DNA of 64,000 nt from Phallusia mammillata. Taxonomy: Eukaryota; Chordata; Ascidiacea; Phlebobranchia; Ascidiidae. The stretch is from positions 89,568 to 153,567 of the forward strand of contig QLIY01000115.1 in NCBI GenBank assembly GCA_003260075.1. Reading direction: 5' to 3'. The first letter of the stretch is position 1, and each line of letters opens with the position of its first letter. A program made the translations under genes and the position numbers. Of the stretch, positions 13,113 to 24,200 are shown piece after piece. The notes under the pieces are model-generated. The model did no database searches. It had not been told where the DNA came from and worked only from the letters and a program-made list of their open reading frames with translations.

Positions 13113-13124
13113 GGTCACGTGACC
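13113..13124. promoter_or_regulatory. 12-bp palindrome with CACGTG E-box upstream of RPL21
   Basis: The site ggtcacgtgacc is a perfect palindrome centred on CACGTG, the core bound by USF, MITF/TFE and Myc/Max-type bHLH-Zip factors. It ends about 8 bases before the proposed RPL21 transcription start, a promoter-proximal position. Confidence 0.5.
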
Positions 13125-13132
13125 AACACGTT

Positions 13133-15784
13133 CTTTTCGGTGGAATTGTGTTCAGGTAAGGTTGCTTGAATGAAAAATACTGATTTATAGGCAAAATGTT
13201 TCTTGTTTTCAAATTAATGCCCCCTCCAAACAACAAATATATGTTCAAGCAGTTTATGTTTTGTTTTTAGTACATAAATGCGGCGGAAACGGGCTAGTTT
13301 GTGAGTTGTAGCTGAAGGCAAGTTATTGGCAATAATATTGGGTAGTTAATAGTCTTTGCAGGATATCTGGTGCACCAAAGGTATTGCATTCAAGAAAATA
13401 AACAGGAGTAGCAAGTTTAGGATATAAGAGCTCACTTACTGCGCTTCAATGCATGTGATTTTGTTCTTACAGGGACCATCATTATGACGAACACAAAAGG
13501 TTATCGTCGTGGCACCCGTTATATGTTCTCGAAGAAATTCAGAACAAGGGGAGTTATCGGTTTGACCAAGTACCTGACTGTTTACAAGAAGGGTGACATC
13601 GTTGACATCAAGGGAGATGGTGCAGTACAAAAGGTAGCTGGTAGTTGAAATATTTCAAGTACCTCTCTCCAAAACCTATGTTCTGATTCTAATATGTTTG
13701 TTTGTAATGAATATTATGTCTAAACAATCACACTTTAGCAGTTTTAATATCGGTCAAAGGTTTATGACTCCGACTTAACCTTAAAAATTGCTCCAACATG
13801 TTTTTAACTAAAACGAAGCGTTTATATTGTCCTTGTTATATGTAAACTATAAATTAAATATGTATCTAAATGTGAAAGATTGGACCGATTTGATATATTG
13901 CTTCTGATAGTCCCAGCTTATCATGATGTATATATGGGTGTGTTATGATCACTGGTCTGCATGAATGATTCAGGGCTGATTCAGTAATGAATTCATGAAC
14001 AAAAACTTTTTTGGTCAGAACGCTTGTTCAGTGTATAAAGTACTAGATCTGGCTAAATTCGTAGTGTCACACCAGTCACCTAGACTTTTCCAATATTGGT
14101 AAAGTAAACTTTATTTAAACATAGATATTGTATAGTGGTGTTGTTAAAAGCAATTATGTAAAGCAAAAAAAACACTTTGCCCCACATTGCACTGGGAGTA
14201 AAATGTAGTTTTTTAAAAAGGGAGGGTGGATTAACAGTGCAAATGACAAGAATCTATGCATACTGTTTGATAACATGTATACAAATCAAATATTTGTTAT
14301 TGCTTAGGGAATGCCCCACAAAGCATACCATGGAAAAACTGGACGCGTTTTCAATGTCACCAAACATGCTGTTGGTATTATTGTCAATAAACAAGTGAAG
14401 TAAGTAATACATTTGTTGCCTTGTGAGTTTGTTGCATGTATTAAGTACATCATTGTCTGAAGCAGTGAATCTTAACCGGGGGTCCGCAAAGCGTTTTCAG
14501 GGGGGTCTGTGACAACTTTTTAATTTTGCAGACAACGATATTGATATAAGCGATTTAAAAAATATGCCTCAGAAACTTTCTTCATGGCGATAAACCAAAA
14601 TGCATTGTGACATTTTAACCCCATTGTAACAGAGATCAATTTTCAGTGGCAAGCAACGTCACATTGTCACAAAGTAATGGCTCTGGTTAAGTTCTGGTGT
14701 CGCAGCCCAGTCAAAGTGATTGAAATTTTGGTCCTGGACCAAACATGGTTGTTATATTCAGCACCTTTTTTTGGGTTGCTTGTTAATGAAAAAATACCAA
14801 AACCTTCCAAGGGGTCAGCGAATAGCTTGATGGTACCAAAAGGGGCCCGCAAGGGCAAAAAGGTTGAAGGGGCAAAAAAGAACCACTGGTCTAAAGCTAT
14901 TTGCCACTTTGCATTTTAAACCTAAAAATTGTGTATGGTAAGCTTTCTATGTAAAAATGTTGCACAGTGTTAACAAATTGTATACTTTTTGTGGCCACAT
15001 CAATGCTTTGCATGTTAAATACGTACATGTAATACAGTTATATCTGGGTATTTGATTTGGATTTATCACATAATCTGGTTAATTGCATGGGATTGTGAAT
15101 CTCAAATGTAGCCATTTGTTGAGAAAAATTGTCCAATTAATCATAAATATAGTTAATCTAATTACATAAAAGTGCAAATTAATTATGGGAATAACTGGAT
15201 TTTTCTATGCCAAATTTCAGTATGTTTTTTGGTTGTTTTGGAGTTAACACAGTGCTAACAGTAAATACACAGTTTTATATGCAGTGCTAATAGATATGAA
15301 ATGAGTGAAACCGGAAATGTTTATGCTTGGTACTTTTTCAGAGGTCGAATTATTGCCAAGCGCATCAATGTTAGGATTGAACATGTCAGGCATTCCAAGT
15401 CACGATTGTCTTTCATTAAACGAGTCCATGAGAATGAACAGAAGAGAGCTCTTGCCAAAGAGACTGGAGTTCCATGTCAACTTAAGCGTCAGGTATTGTG
15501 GTTTTGCAACTATTCCCTGTATGAGTCTGGTGTCAGGCATTTGTGCCACATGGCACAGAACGTTGGGCAAATGTGGGTCCCTGTGTGTAGAAATATCACG
15601 AATTTAATGGGCCATACTGTAACTGAAATTGTATTGTAATGAAAGCCTTCCTTGGCTGTACTTTTTCAATTAAAAACATTGTTTTTCAGCCACAACAACC
15701 ACGCAAAGGACACTTTGTTCGATCTGGTGGAGTTGAACCAGAGCTGGTTGAACCTGTTCCATGGAGGTTTATTGCATAAATAAA
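13133..15784 (+). CDS. RPL21: ribosomal protein L21 (eL21), complete gene
   Basis: The four coding exons are 13484-13633, 14308-14399, 15342-15492 and 15690-15779, giving 160 codons plus stop, the same length as human RPL21. The protein begins [19 protein letters not shown] and contains [46 protein letters not shown] and ends EPVPWRFIA, all hallmarks of the family. It is a component of the large cytosolic ribosomal subunit. A non-coding first exon is proposed at 13133-13155: it opens CTTTTC, a terminal oligopyrimidine start typical of translation-protein mRNAs, and ends TTCAG|GTAAGG. Exon 2 starts at 13473 after TTCTTACAG, and the ATG is 13484. A polyadenylation signal AATAAA (15779-15784) overlaps the stop codon, implying a very short 3' UTR. 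Confidence 0.97.
14463..14888. mobile_element. hAT-like MITE in RPL21 intron
   Basis: A 426-bp element starts cagtgaatcttaacc and ends aagaaccactg. The 8-bp flanks gtctgaag (14455-14462) and gtctaaag (14889-14896) differ at one base, so the target duplication is ageing. There is no coding capacity. It lies between the second and third coding exons and does not touch splice sites. Confidence 0.75.
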
Positions 15785-15971
15785 TGTCTACAACTGCAAT
15801 CATATCTGTGGTAGTATCTTGTTCTGCAGTAGAAGGTCAGGATAGCTTCACTTTAGAATTACAGAGTGATGAGTTTGTTCATATGCTGCTCTATAGAAAA
15901 TACAAAACTATTATTAGGTTGTTGTGGTTCCTGAACGACTTTTCAGGCATCTACTAAAAACATTGGTATTC

Positions 15972-16280
15972 AGTCCAAATGCACCCAGTAGCACAGGGGC
16001 TCTTAACAATAGATATGAAACCAGACTATTTATTATGAGTGCAAAGATGCTGAATAATTGAGGTTAGATAGCTATCTATAGTTACTACTGGAAAACAAAG
16101 AGACATGAAAACTGTTTTTTTTTTCAAAGGGGTCCCAACAATGTAGTAAGTTAGGTACCACGGAACAGTATAACAGGTACAATTGGCTGATCTAAAATGA
16201 CTGTTGAATATCATCCAATACAGCCCCCCCCCCAGTCCAAATGCACCCAGTAGCACAGGGGCTCTTAACAATAGATATGA
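15972..16280. repeat. poly-C-joined duplication (15972-16018 / 16234-16280)
   Basis: Ten C at 16224-16233 are followed by a copy of agtccaaatgcacccagtag and the sequence after it, first seen at 15972. The copy breaks off shortly before the 75-C tract. Confidence 0.7.
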
Positions 16281-16290
16281 ATAGAATACG

Positions 16291-16365
<75 letters not shown>
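16291..16365. repeat. 75-base homopolymer C tract
   Basis: This is an uninterrupted run of 75 C. A biological C tract of this length is improbable and would be hard to sequence. With the 85-G tract at 37255-37339 it looks like filled gap sequence. Any open frame through it (poly-Gly or poly-Pro) is not a gene. Confidence 0.85.
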
Positions 16366-16485
16366 TACTGTTAAAACTAGATAAACAGTGTGCATTGGAA
16401 ATGACTTTTTTCGATGATTTCCCCCCCCCCTACTGTTAAAACTAGATAAACAGTGTGCATTGGAAATGACTTTTTTCGGTGATTT
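16366..16485. repeat. poly-C-joined duplication (16366-16420 / 16431-16485)
   Basis: Ten C at 16421-16430 separate two 55-bp copies beginning tactgttaaaactag. They differ at one base (cgatg versus cggtg). Confidence 0.75.
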
Positions 16486-17475
16486 ATAAGACTGGTCAGA
16501 ATCATTTTGGCAAAACAGAGGCCATTTGCTTTACCCTTGTGCGGTTCATACTTATCGTCAGTTGTCAGAGCTGCGCCTGGATGTGTTTAGCTGCCAGTTA
16601 TGTTGCAAGATTAAATCAACTTTTATTTTGATTTGTCAAAAATCCATCTGCTTCCATTGGATTTGAGCAACACCGCTAAAGTTTCTTGCCCAGGAAAACA
16701 CAAGGGATGGGATTAGAACGCACAACCCTTTGGAATCAAGGCGGCTGTGGTGGACCATCTTTAAATTGTACCACTCCACAAGGTTTGCACAGAGTTTATA
16801 AGAACGTCCCAGTTCACGACTATTTGTTTGTGCTGGTGATTGGGGCATGTAAGAGAAGTTGTTTACGGCCCAGAAATATGGCTTAAGAATTACCAAAGTT
16901 TTTTAGCACTATCGCTGAGTTAGGGTTTAGGCTAGATCCGTTGGTGGTAGATCTTACGCACTGCCGAGCTAATGCGCAACGATGTGTCTTGAAAACAGCC
17001 TGATCATACTCAGCTCTGTATATGAGTGTAGTGGCTTATGACTCTGTGGTTTCAGTTTTAGAGACTTTAACTCTCCAAACTTTGCCTTAATCATTATTTA
17101 TTTTAAAAGGTAAAGATCACCCCAAGTTTTTACCACACTGATTTTAAATAAATGTTTGCTTACTTTTATTTAAGAAGAAAAACATTTCCACTACAATAAA
17201 ATGACACGCTGCGATTCCAATTGATGTGTTAACAGTCTTGTTTTATGATACACTACCAAATTAACAACTCCTCCAGTAAATTACTGCACACATCAACTAA
17301 ACACAACAGTCATGCTAGCTAGGCAATAACTGGCGAAAAAGCAGTTATCCTACAACTTGGAGGGACAATTGCTGCGACTTCGTCTGTTTATGCTAAACAT
17401 TTTAAGTTTTGTGTAACACGTACATCCATGCTTTTCCTCTATGGTCAACTGTTGTCGGGTTAAGGACTTAGTATG

Positions 17476-17966
17476 TCACAGAGCAAGGGTCGGCAACCTT
17501 TTAGGCGACGCGTGTCAATTTACTTGTTATTTTCATGTATTAATGACCTCGCGTGCCAACGTTTTTCTAAAGAATAGTGGCTCGTGTCAGTAATAGTAAT
17601 TTTATTTTTGCGCTGTTTAAGCGGCAGGGTGGCGAAAGACCCTAAGGTCAACCCCCCCCCCCCTTCAAAACAGGAAATCAAATGAATAAACAAAACAGAA
17701 AACATACAAAGGTAAGAACAGAATCACCCATCGGAAAAATTTGCCTATTTACATTTTAGCAAAGAACAGTAGGTATCAATAAAAAAGAGAAAGCAGTGTG
17801 TTTTGTGCATGTAGGCTAAGGCTGAATTTTAAGACAATGGCGTGACAAAAACTATAAAAAGCAGTGTAACAGGTTAAATTGTTACTTTAACATAAACACG
17901 CAAATCGGTTGGCGTGCCATGAAAAACAACCTCGCGTGCCAGGGGTTGCCGACCCCTGTCACAGAG
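17476..17966. mobile_element. complete hAT-like MITE with 8-bp target duplication
   Basis: The element is 17484-17958 (475 bp), with inverted ends caagggtcggcaacc and ggttgccgacccctg. It is flanked by perfect 8-bp duplications tcacagag (17476-17483 and 17959-17966). Eight-base duplications and CAGGGGTCGGCAACC-type ends are diagnostic of hAT-derived elements. No transposase frame is present. An internal run of 12 C (17652-17663) is not associated with a visible duplication. Confidence 0.9.
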
Positions 17967-19293
17967 GATGGACCAAGAAGCAGAGATAAGCTGAATCGCT
18001 ATAACTTTGTGGGGGTATTTTTTCATATTTTGTCAGCTAGATGGCGCTAACGGACTATAAAGGCCATTTGGCACAAAAAGCTCACTGTCACTCCAGTTTT
18101 AGCAAAAATGCTCACTCCAGTAAATCATTTTTATTCAAGTTATTCACCTTGCAACTCGTTAACATTGACCTGCAAACTTCTACAAACAAAACACGAGAAG
18201 TGTAATATTTTGCTTTTAATATATAGTTCACGTTTGTAACAATACCCGTGTCCGAATGAAGCAAGCGCACTGGACCATAAAGACACAGTTGCCGGAAGAA
18301 AGAGAAAAAACAGAATTGTGGCCTATTGAAGTTAAAATTTGACCCAACTTTCTTAAAGAGATTCGAAAATCCGCGTTAAAGTTTGACCGCTTGACACACA
18401 GCAGTTGGCACTTCGTACGTTCAAACATGACATGAGAAAACACACGAAACGCCGCCACTTGCTACCAAGGCACGCACGCGTTGCATTGATACACATTTAA
18501 CAAGAACAGTGGCAATTGTGACGTCACAATAACGTTGATATACCGACCAGTAAGCAACAAACAAGGGGCACCCAGAACGGTTCCACCTTTTTAGCCAATT
18601 TTAAGACGATAAAATGTTTGCTCCAATCACATACCCCGAATTTATCACGTGCTTTTTTGTAGGGCCGTCTGATTACAAAAGTCGAAAATGTATTTTGCAA
18701 CGCTAATTTGAACAGAAACGTGAACATTAAATTTAACAATGTGATTGGGGCAGTATCTTAGCCAAAATGATTTTAGGAGTTAACATCGGCTGAAAATGGT
18801 GACTGTTCATCCAACGGTGCGTCATATCACAGATAAACGAACAACGCAACGTCAACAACTCACTCACTGTTAAGGAGGGTCGTTTCATTCCGCAAGTTCG
18901 AGAAAAGAAGGAGTTACGTAAGAAAAAGAGGAAAATACGCCCTCAATCCGACCACATAAATTAAGAACTTTGTCGGCGGATAGCAATAAAAAGAAGTGCT
19001 ACGGGAATATGTTTGGGCCTTTTGTGTAGGAAAGGCACACGTGACTGCATGGACGCGCTTATTGGATGCGACAAAACCGTGGTAACCGGCAAAAAATCCT
19101 CAGGAAATAGGAATCAGATTTTGCTGAGTCACCACGGTTTGTACAGCATCACTCAGCACCTTAGCTTCTCCACTTCGAGTGACAGGAAGGTTGCGTAATT
19201 CAATGCTTCACAACAAAATAACATGTACGAATACGAACAACAAAGAAAAAGCAATTATTACAATGTTTTGGAAAAAATAAAAAAACATCTGCT
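17967..19293. other. intergenic
   Basis: This is AT-rich sequence between the MITE and the 3' end of the flippase gene. Short chance frames occur on both strands, but none has splice context or a recognisable product. Confidence 0.4.
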
Positions 19294-19324
19294 CTTGCAT
19301 AGCTCACCGCTCCTTCATTTTTAA
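19294..19324 (-). terminator. candidate 3'-end signal of the flippase gene with 22-mer shared with an intron
   Basis: On the minus strand ATTAAA (19324-19319) lies about 110 bases past the stop codon. It is followed at once by a 22-base sequence (19315-19294) containing GGAGCGGTGAGC. The same 22 bases occur at 20996-20975 inside the gene, there directly after AATAAA. Use as a cleavage region is inference. Confidence 0.4.
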
Positions 19325-19435
19325 TTGACTGTCGCGCGCAATAAAATTTGTGAGCCGGTGTAGTGCAAAAAAACGAAGAAATATAATAAGCGGGCTACTG
19401 CTAACAAAAGGCGCGCTTAGACAAGGGAATTATCG

Positions 19436-21244
19436 CTACACGGGAATGTGGCGTTGATTTGCATTATAAGGCGTTGATTCTTGGACCCACGCACTGGCCT
19501 GCACTTGACGTGGTTGCCCAGGCAACGAGTTTTTGTAAGATTCGCCCGTCTCCGACTCGAAGGTGGCTGTGTCATCCTCACTGTCGGAAAGACCGTAGTA
19601 GGCTGCGTTATCGTACATCCCTGGTGCAGGTGGGTCGTACATAGGTGGGGGTATAGACTGGTTTACTGAACTGCTTGTGGAAGGCGTATCGTCACCAGAC
19701 ACCCCAACATTGTTGGAATTGTTTGAACTGTAGCTTGGCGCTTTGTAAAATGGCGACCCTGAGTTTAGATCGGGCGTTGATCCGCCAAATTTGCCAAGAT
19801 CCGTTGTTTGGGGAAAAGCCTGCCCTGGAGGCCCCAAGTATTTGGGCCTCGGAGTCTGGTTGTAGTTCTTTTGTTCTGTGAAGTCTGGCACGTACGTCGG
19901 GTTTTGATGAGTGCTGCTCGAAGAAGACTCGCCGCTAGATGTCGTACAAGTGGAGCAAGGCGACGGAGATTGACTATCTTCAAGGATTCGCTCTCGCTGA
20001 CAGTCGGTCGGCCAGAGGTTGGATTGGATAGCTCGGATAAAATACCTACAGTGGCAAAATTTTGGAACATGAATTTGGACACCAAGTAAGGAAACTTCGT
20101 AAAATAGTATTTTTTTAAAACATTTAACACCAAAAAAGTAAACTAAATCCCTATCTCCACAACTATCATCATATTTGGCACTCAACAAACATACCTTGGG
20201 AATAGGGCGACAGCAATGCACAGCAGGATAGTAAACCAAAAATTGCCGGTTTGTATAACCGTCTGCATTACAAAGTAAGGATTGGACGGCGGGCTGCAGG
20301 CTGGACACACTATGTTGTAAATCAGTGCAAACGCAAAGAAAAACAAAATACTGCCTAACTGCGCCACCCAGTGGATCCACGTCTGAAACGAAATTGTATT
20401 TTGCATTACCTTTAAAGAAACTTAAAAAGCAGCCGAAAAAGTTCAACATTTGGGTCGTGAGTTTATTAGCACAACAAGTTTTGGTTATTTAGTGCTGGTC
20501 TTACTCACCCAACTCTTGGTCTCGATCCCGAGATGAATCAACTGCGTGAAGAGGGCTGCTGTCGTCACGGGGGTTCCCCATTCAATGATGCCCACGTTTG
20601 AATCATAGTAGGCCTGCGAATAGACAAGACAAACAACAGGGTTAATAACAAGTAACACAACATGTATATTTATAGAAGGCAATCACAATTTCTTCAGTTT
20701 TTTTTTCAACAATTGCACTACAGAATATTACTCATAAACAACATGAACAAATGCTGGTCGGTAGAGTTGTAACTTACCAAGTATAGGAAGAAAAATATAA
20801 TGACACTTTGATAGATGGCATCCAGTATGTTGATCCAAAACGATCGATTTACGTACAACTGTAAAGAAAAAAAATGATAAAAACTAAAAAAATCAGTAGA
20901 TGAGCATAATCCATACCACAATGTGAATACTTTACTAAAAAATTGAACCAAGAACTACAAAATTGAACCATATACTTGCATAGCTCACCGCTCCTTTATT
21001 ACTTTTACAATAAGCCAAGTTGCTTTGTTAAACACAAACCCACCTCGTCCTTTATGCCCTGCATGTACAAAGCCGGTTTCCGCATCAAAGTTTCCTCCGT
21101 AAGATCCCGGTCCAACACACCGTTGATGAGGGGTGGGACGCTGGTGAAGAAAAGACTGAAGAAGAGGAGATAATACTGCTCGATCATATTCGACCCCGAG
21201 AATCCACAGAGGATTTGGTACCAGAAAATCAGAAAGACGAAAGC
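19436..21244 (-). CDS. shared flippase exons: TM5-TM10 and C-terminal tail
   Basis: Exons 21044-21244, 20778-20858, 20509-20613, 20195-20382 and 19436-20045. The first four cover the last membrane segments ([50 protein letters not shown]). The last exon adds a tail of about 200 residues rich in Ser, Pro and Asn, with a PPMY (PPxY) motif, the usual ligand of NEDD4-type WW domains. The protein ends HIPV, which could serve as a class II PDZ ligand. Both motif roles are inference. Confidence 0.9.
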
Positions 21245-24200
21245 CTGCGACGAAATAACAGGTTAAAATACGAACAGAGACGTGCACCTTTACAAAATTA
21301 AAGATGTAAGTGCATTTTGTTACTTTACACAAACTAAATACCGGCTTTTGTAAACGACTTGCATAACAATTTTAAGTTTGTGTTTCGTTGTCAAAACTTG
21401 AAAACAATTTTGAAGTGGTGTTCTTTTTGAGAAATTATAACAAAATACTTACGGCGTTTTTGTAGAAGAAATAGAGAACCATGGAGGCGAGTCTAGCGTA
21501 GTTCCAATGTCCGTGCACAAGAAGTAGCTTCTTGAGAAAGCGAAACTGTGCCAGAGCATAGTCGCTGCTCATCACAGCTTGCATACCCTCCTGTCCACTC
21601 AAACCGATGCCTACGTCAGCGACCTGGATCATACTGACGTCATTGGCCCCGTCACCTGAAAGATAAGTGGCGTAAGTGGATGGAAGCGAAAATAAGGATT
21701 GACTTTAACCCGCTTGGGCAGACAGTAGCCTTGATACAAAACGAAGGGACAAAAACTAACTGTGTAGTTTTTTGCAGAAGTGGTCGATACAATATTTGTT
21801 TTTTAATTAATTGCATTATGTCGGGCGTTTAAAACCGTTTAGGCTATTGGGCGCAAAGTAGCCCTTTTACAAAACTAAGGGACAAAAACTGACAATGTAG
21901 TTTTGTATAAAAGTTGTCAATACATGATTTGTTTTCTATTAACCAATTTATATTTATTATGTCGGGCGTTGAAGACGTTACAGGTTATTGTATCCAACAA
22001 AAATCAAGTTAAGGAAAGCACATCTTACCGATAGCGAGTGTCATAACGTGAAGTTCGTCTCGTATCAGTTTCACAACTTCGCCCTTTTGAATGGGGGTTG
22101 CACGACAACAGAGCACCGAGCGACATCTACGAGCTAATTGGACAAACTTTTTCTGAATATCCTTCTGTAGAGCGAAACCCAGCGTTTTCCCATCGATCAC
22201 CAGCACTGCGGAACAACACAAAGATCTTGATTTGTAAACTGTTTGAAACGTTACAAGAAGTAAAATAGACAACCTGACAGTCCATAATAAGTAATATATT
22301 TTTCTAAACACAGCTTGACATTTGCAACTTAAGCCAAACTTGGAATCTGAGATCATGTAGTTTAAACATTCAGTTGTTTTGCGCGTTTAACAGGCAGTAA
22401 AAATTGGTTAACGTTACGGTATCAAGGTCAAAAGTAATGGAACAGCGAAAAGAAATGACTCTGACAAAATAGTTTATAATGCGGAATGCGCCAGCCACTT
22501 GTTAACACACTGTTTGCTGTTAACATTTAACTAGTGTTCGGCCTGTTTATCGGTCGGAACCACCTTGTGTGGGTTTTTCCAATGTACACCTCAAACATTG
22601 TAAAGTTTGTTAGTTCGTTTCCATTCATGTTTACTTTAAGTGACAACTGAATCAATAGATTATTAAGCGTTTCTCAGTATTGCTGAGAGTTCAATCGGTC
22701 AAACTGTAAATCACACAGAACCCATAAATCCCCGGGCAGTTGTTACATAACCTTTATCTTTTGCTATTTGTTTGTTGTCGGGTAATTTCAAAACTAACCA
22801 GTTCAGCACAGTTGAAAAAACTGAGCGCCACAATAAATTTAAACGCAACCAATAGTATGTTAGGTTAAAATATAAACATAAAAAGTTGTTTCCGATTCCG
22901 GTTACGTTTTGTCCCGGTTACAAATGTCAATTGTTTTATTGTTTCCTCATAACGGCAACTAAGAATTGTTGCTTGTTTTGTTGACTAATTTAAAAAAATG
23001 TATGTCCTTTATTGGTCAAGCAGATATTTTGTAACCTTTAAAAAAACCTTGGCTCTTGAACCTGTAGGGCAGCAAGGTTTCAGTTGGTCCATTTCACTTG
23101 ATCACGGAGGTATAATAAAAACCGAGCAAATATTAACATAGGAGATATGAAACCAACCTAGTGCTGGCATGTCCTTGTCATCGATGGTTGGGTATGTGGT
23201 GGTGTTGGGAAGAATAAACGACACGTCGAATGGAAGGATGGAACTTTGTTGTTGCGGTTCCGCTTGGATGCCTCGTTTACGGTCCTGATCTTTTACGTGC
23301 AAATCCAGCAGCTCCTCAAAGGCTTCCTGCATACAAAAAGCATTTAATTTTCATTACGTGGGGGTAACATGTTAGTGATAGACCATATATTACATACAAC
23401 CACGCATGAAGCTTTTACAAATGTAATGAAATAAAAATACAAAGCAACGTTTTTAACTGTGATCAAAATATAAAGTTGTAAACATTGTTTAAGTTTAGGC
23501 AAAAGCAACGATTTAGTCAAAAAATTAAATTTATCCGCAATTAGACATACAAAACAAATACGTTTAACTTAAGGCCCAGTAATGACAAGGGAATACATAA
23601 TCAAAAAGGGAAATGTTTCGTCACAGCTGATGGAAGATACTACTTATGTCATCGCAACGCCGCACAACAATTACAAATGACAAAACGAGCCTCCATTACC
23701 CGAACGAAACTACATTTCCGTGCTAATTTGCCAAAATAAATATACATCATTACAACAGTGAAATTTCCTAAGTACCATACAATCACATGGGAACATATTT
23801 GAAATAAACATAAAACAAACCTTGGTCTCTGCATTGAGAGTGATCACTTCATCGCGTTGATGTATAAGGCGGCAGGAGTAGCCGATGTTGATAGCCGTCT
23901 CTTGCTTGTCACCTGTTACCACCCACACTTGAATACCAGCTTGACGGAGAGCTTCTATCGTCTCTGGTACACCTTCTTGTAACCTACAACATATGTACGA
24001 TAGTTAGTAAACTTGGCTTTTTAAACATTTTCCACTTACAATTCATAAACAACCAACATTAAATTGTGGTCAGTTGACTGCAGATAAAATTTACAGTAAA
24101 TAGTACTTCTGATTTTAAGGAAATTTCTTGGAAATTTTCCAGAATCAGTCAATGAATTAACATGGAATATACCTATTTCGCTTAACTAACATCTCCAGTT

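Larger units (their letters stand above)
15785..17475. other. intergenic with assembly duplications
   Basis: I see no exon or RNA gene. The stretch holds three poly-C joins, described separately. At 16640-16760 there is sequence resembling a dispersed repeat (an ATTAGAACGCACAACC-like motif), but I could not match it to a second copy in the window. Confidence 0.4.

Noticed and set aside
13919..13980. Possible C/D-box snoRNA in the first RPL21 coding-region intron (ATGATGT and CTGA)
   Set aside because: RPL21 introns host snoRNAs in vertebrates, but here box C is imperfect and no terminal stem or clear guide region was found.
15493..15689. Possible H/ACA snoRNA in the last RPL21 intron
   Set aside because: Some hairpin potential (gccacatggca) is present, but no convincing H box and ACA pair at the expected spacing.
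16640..16760. tRNA-like or SINE-like sequence
   Set aside because: A B-box-like motif was suspected, but the A box, the fold and a second copy are missing.
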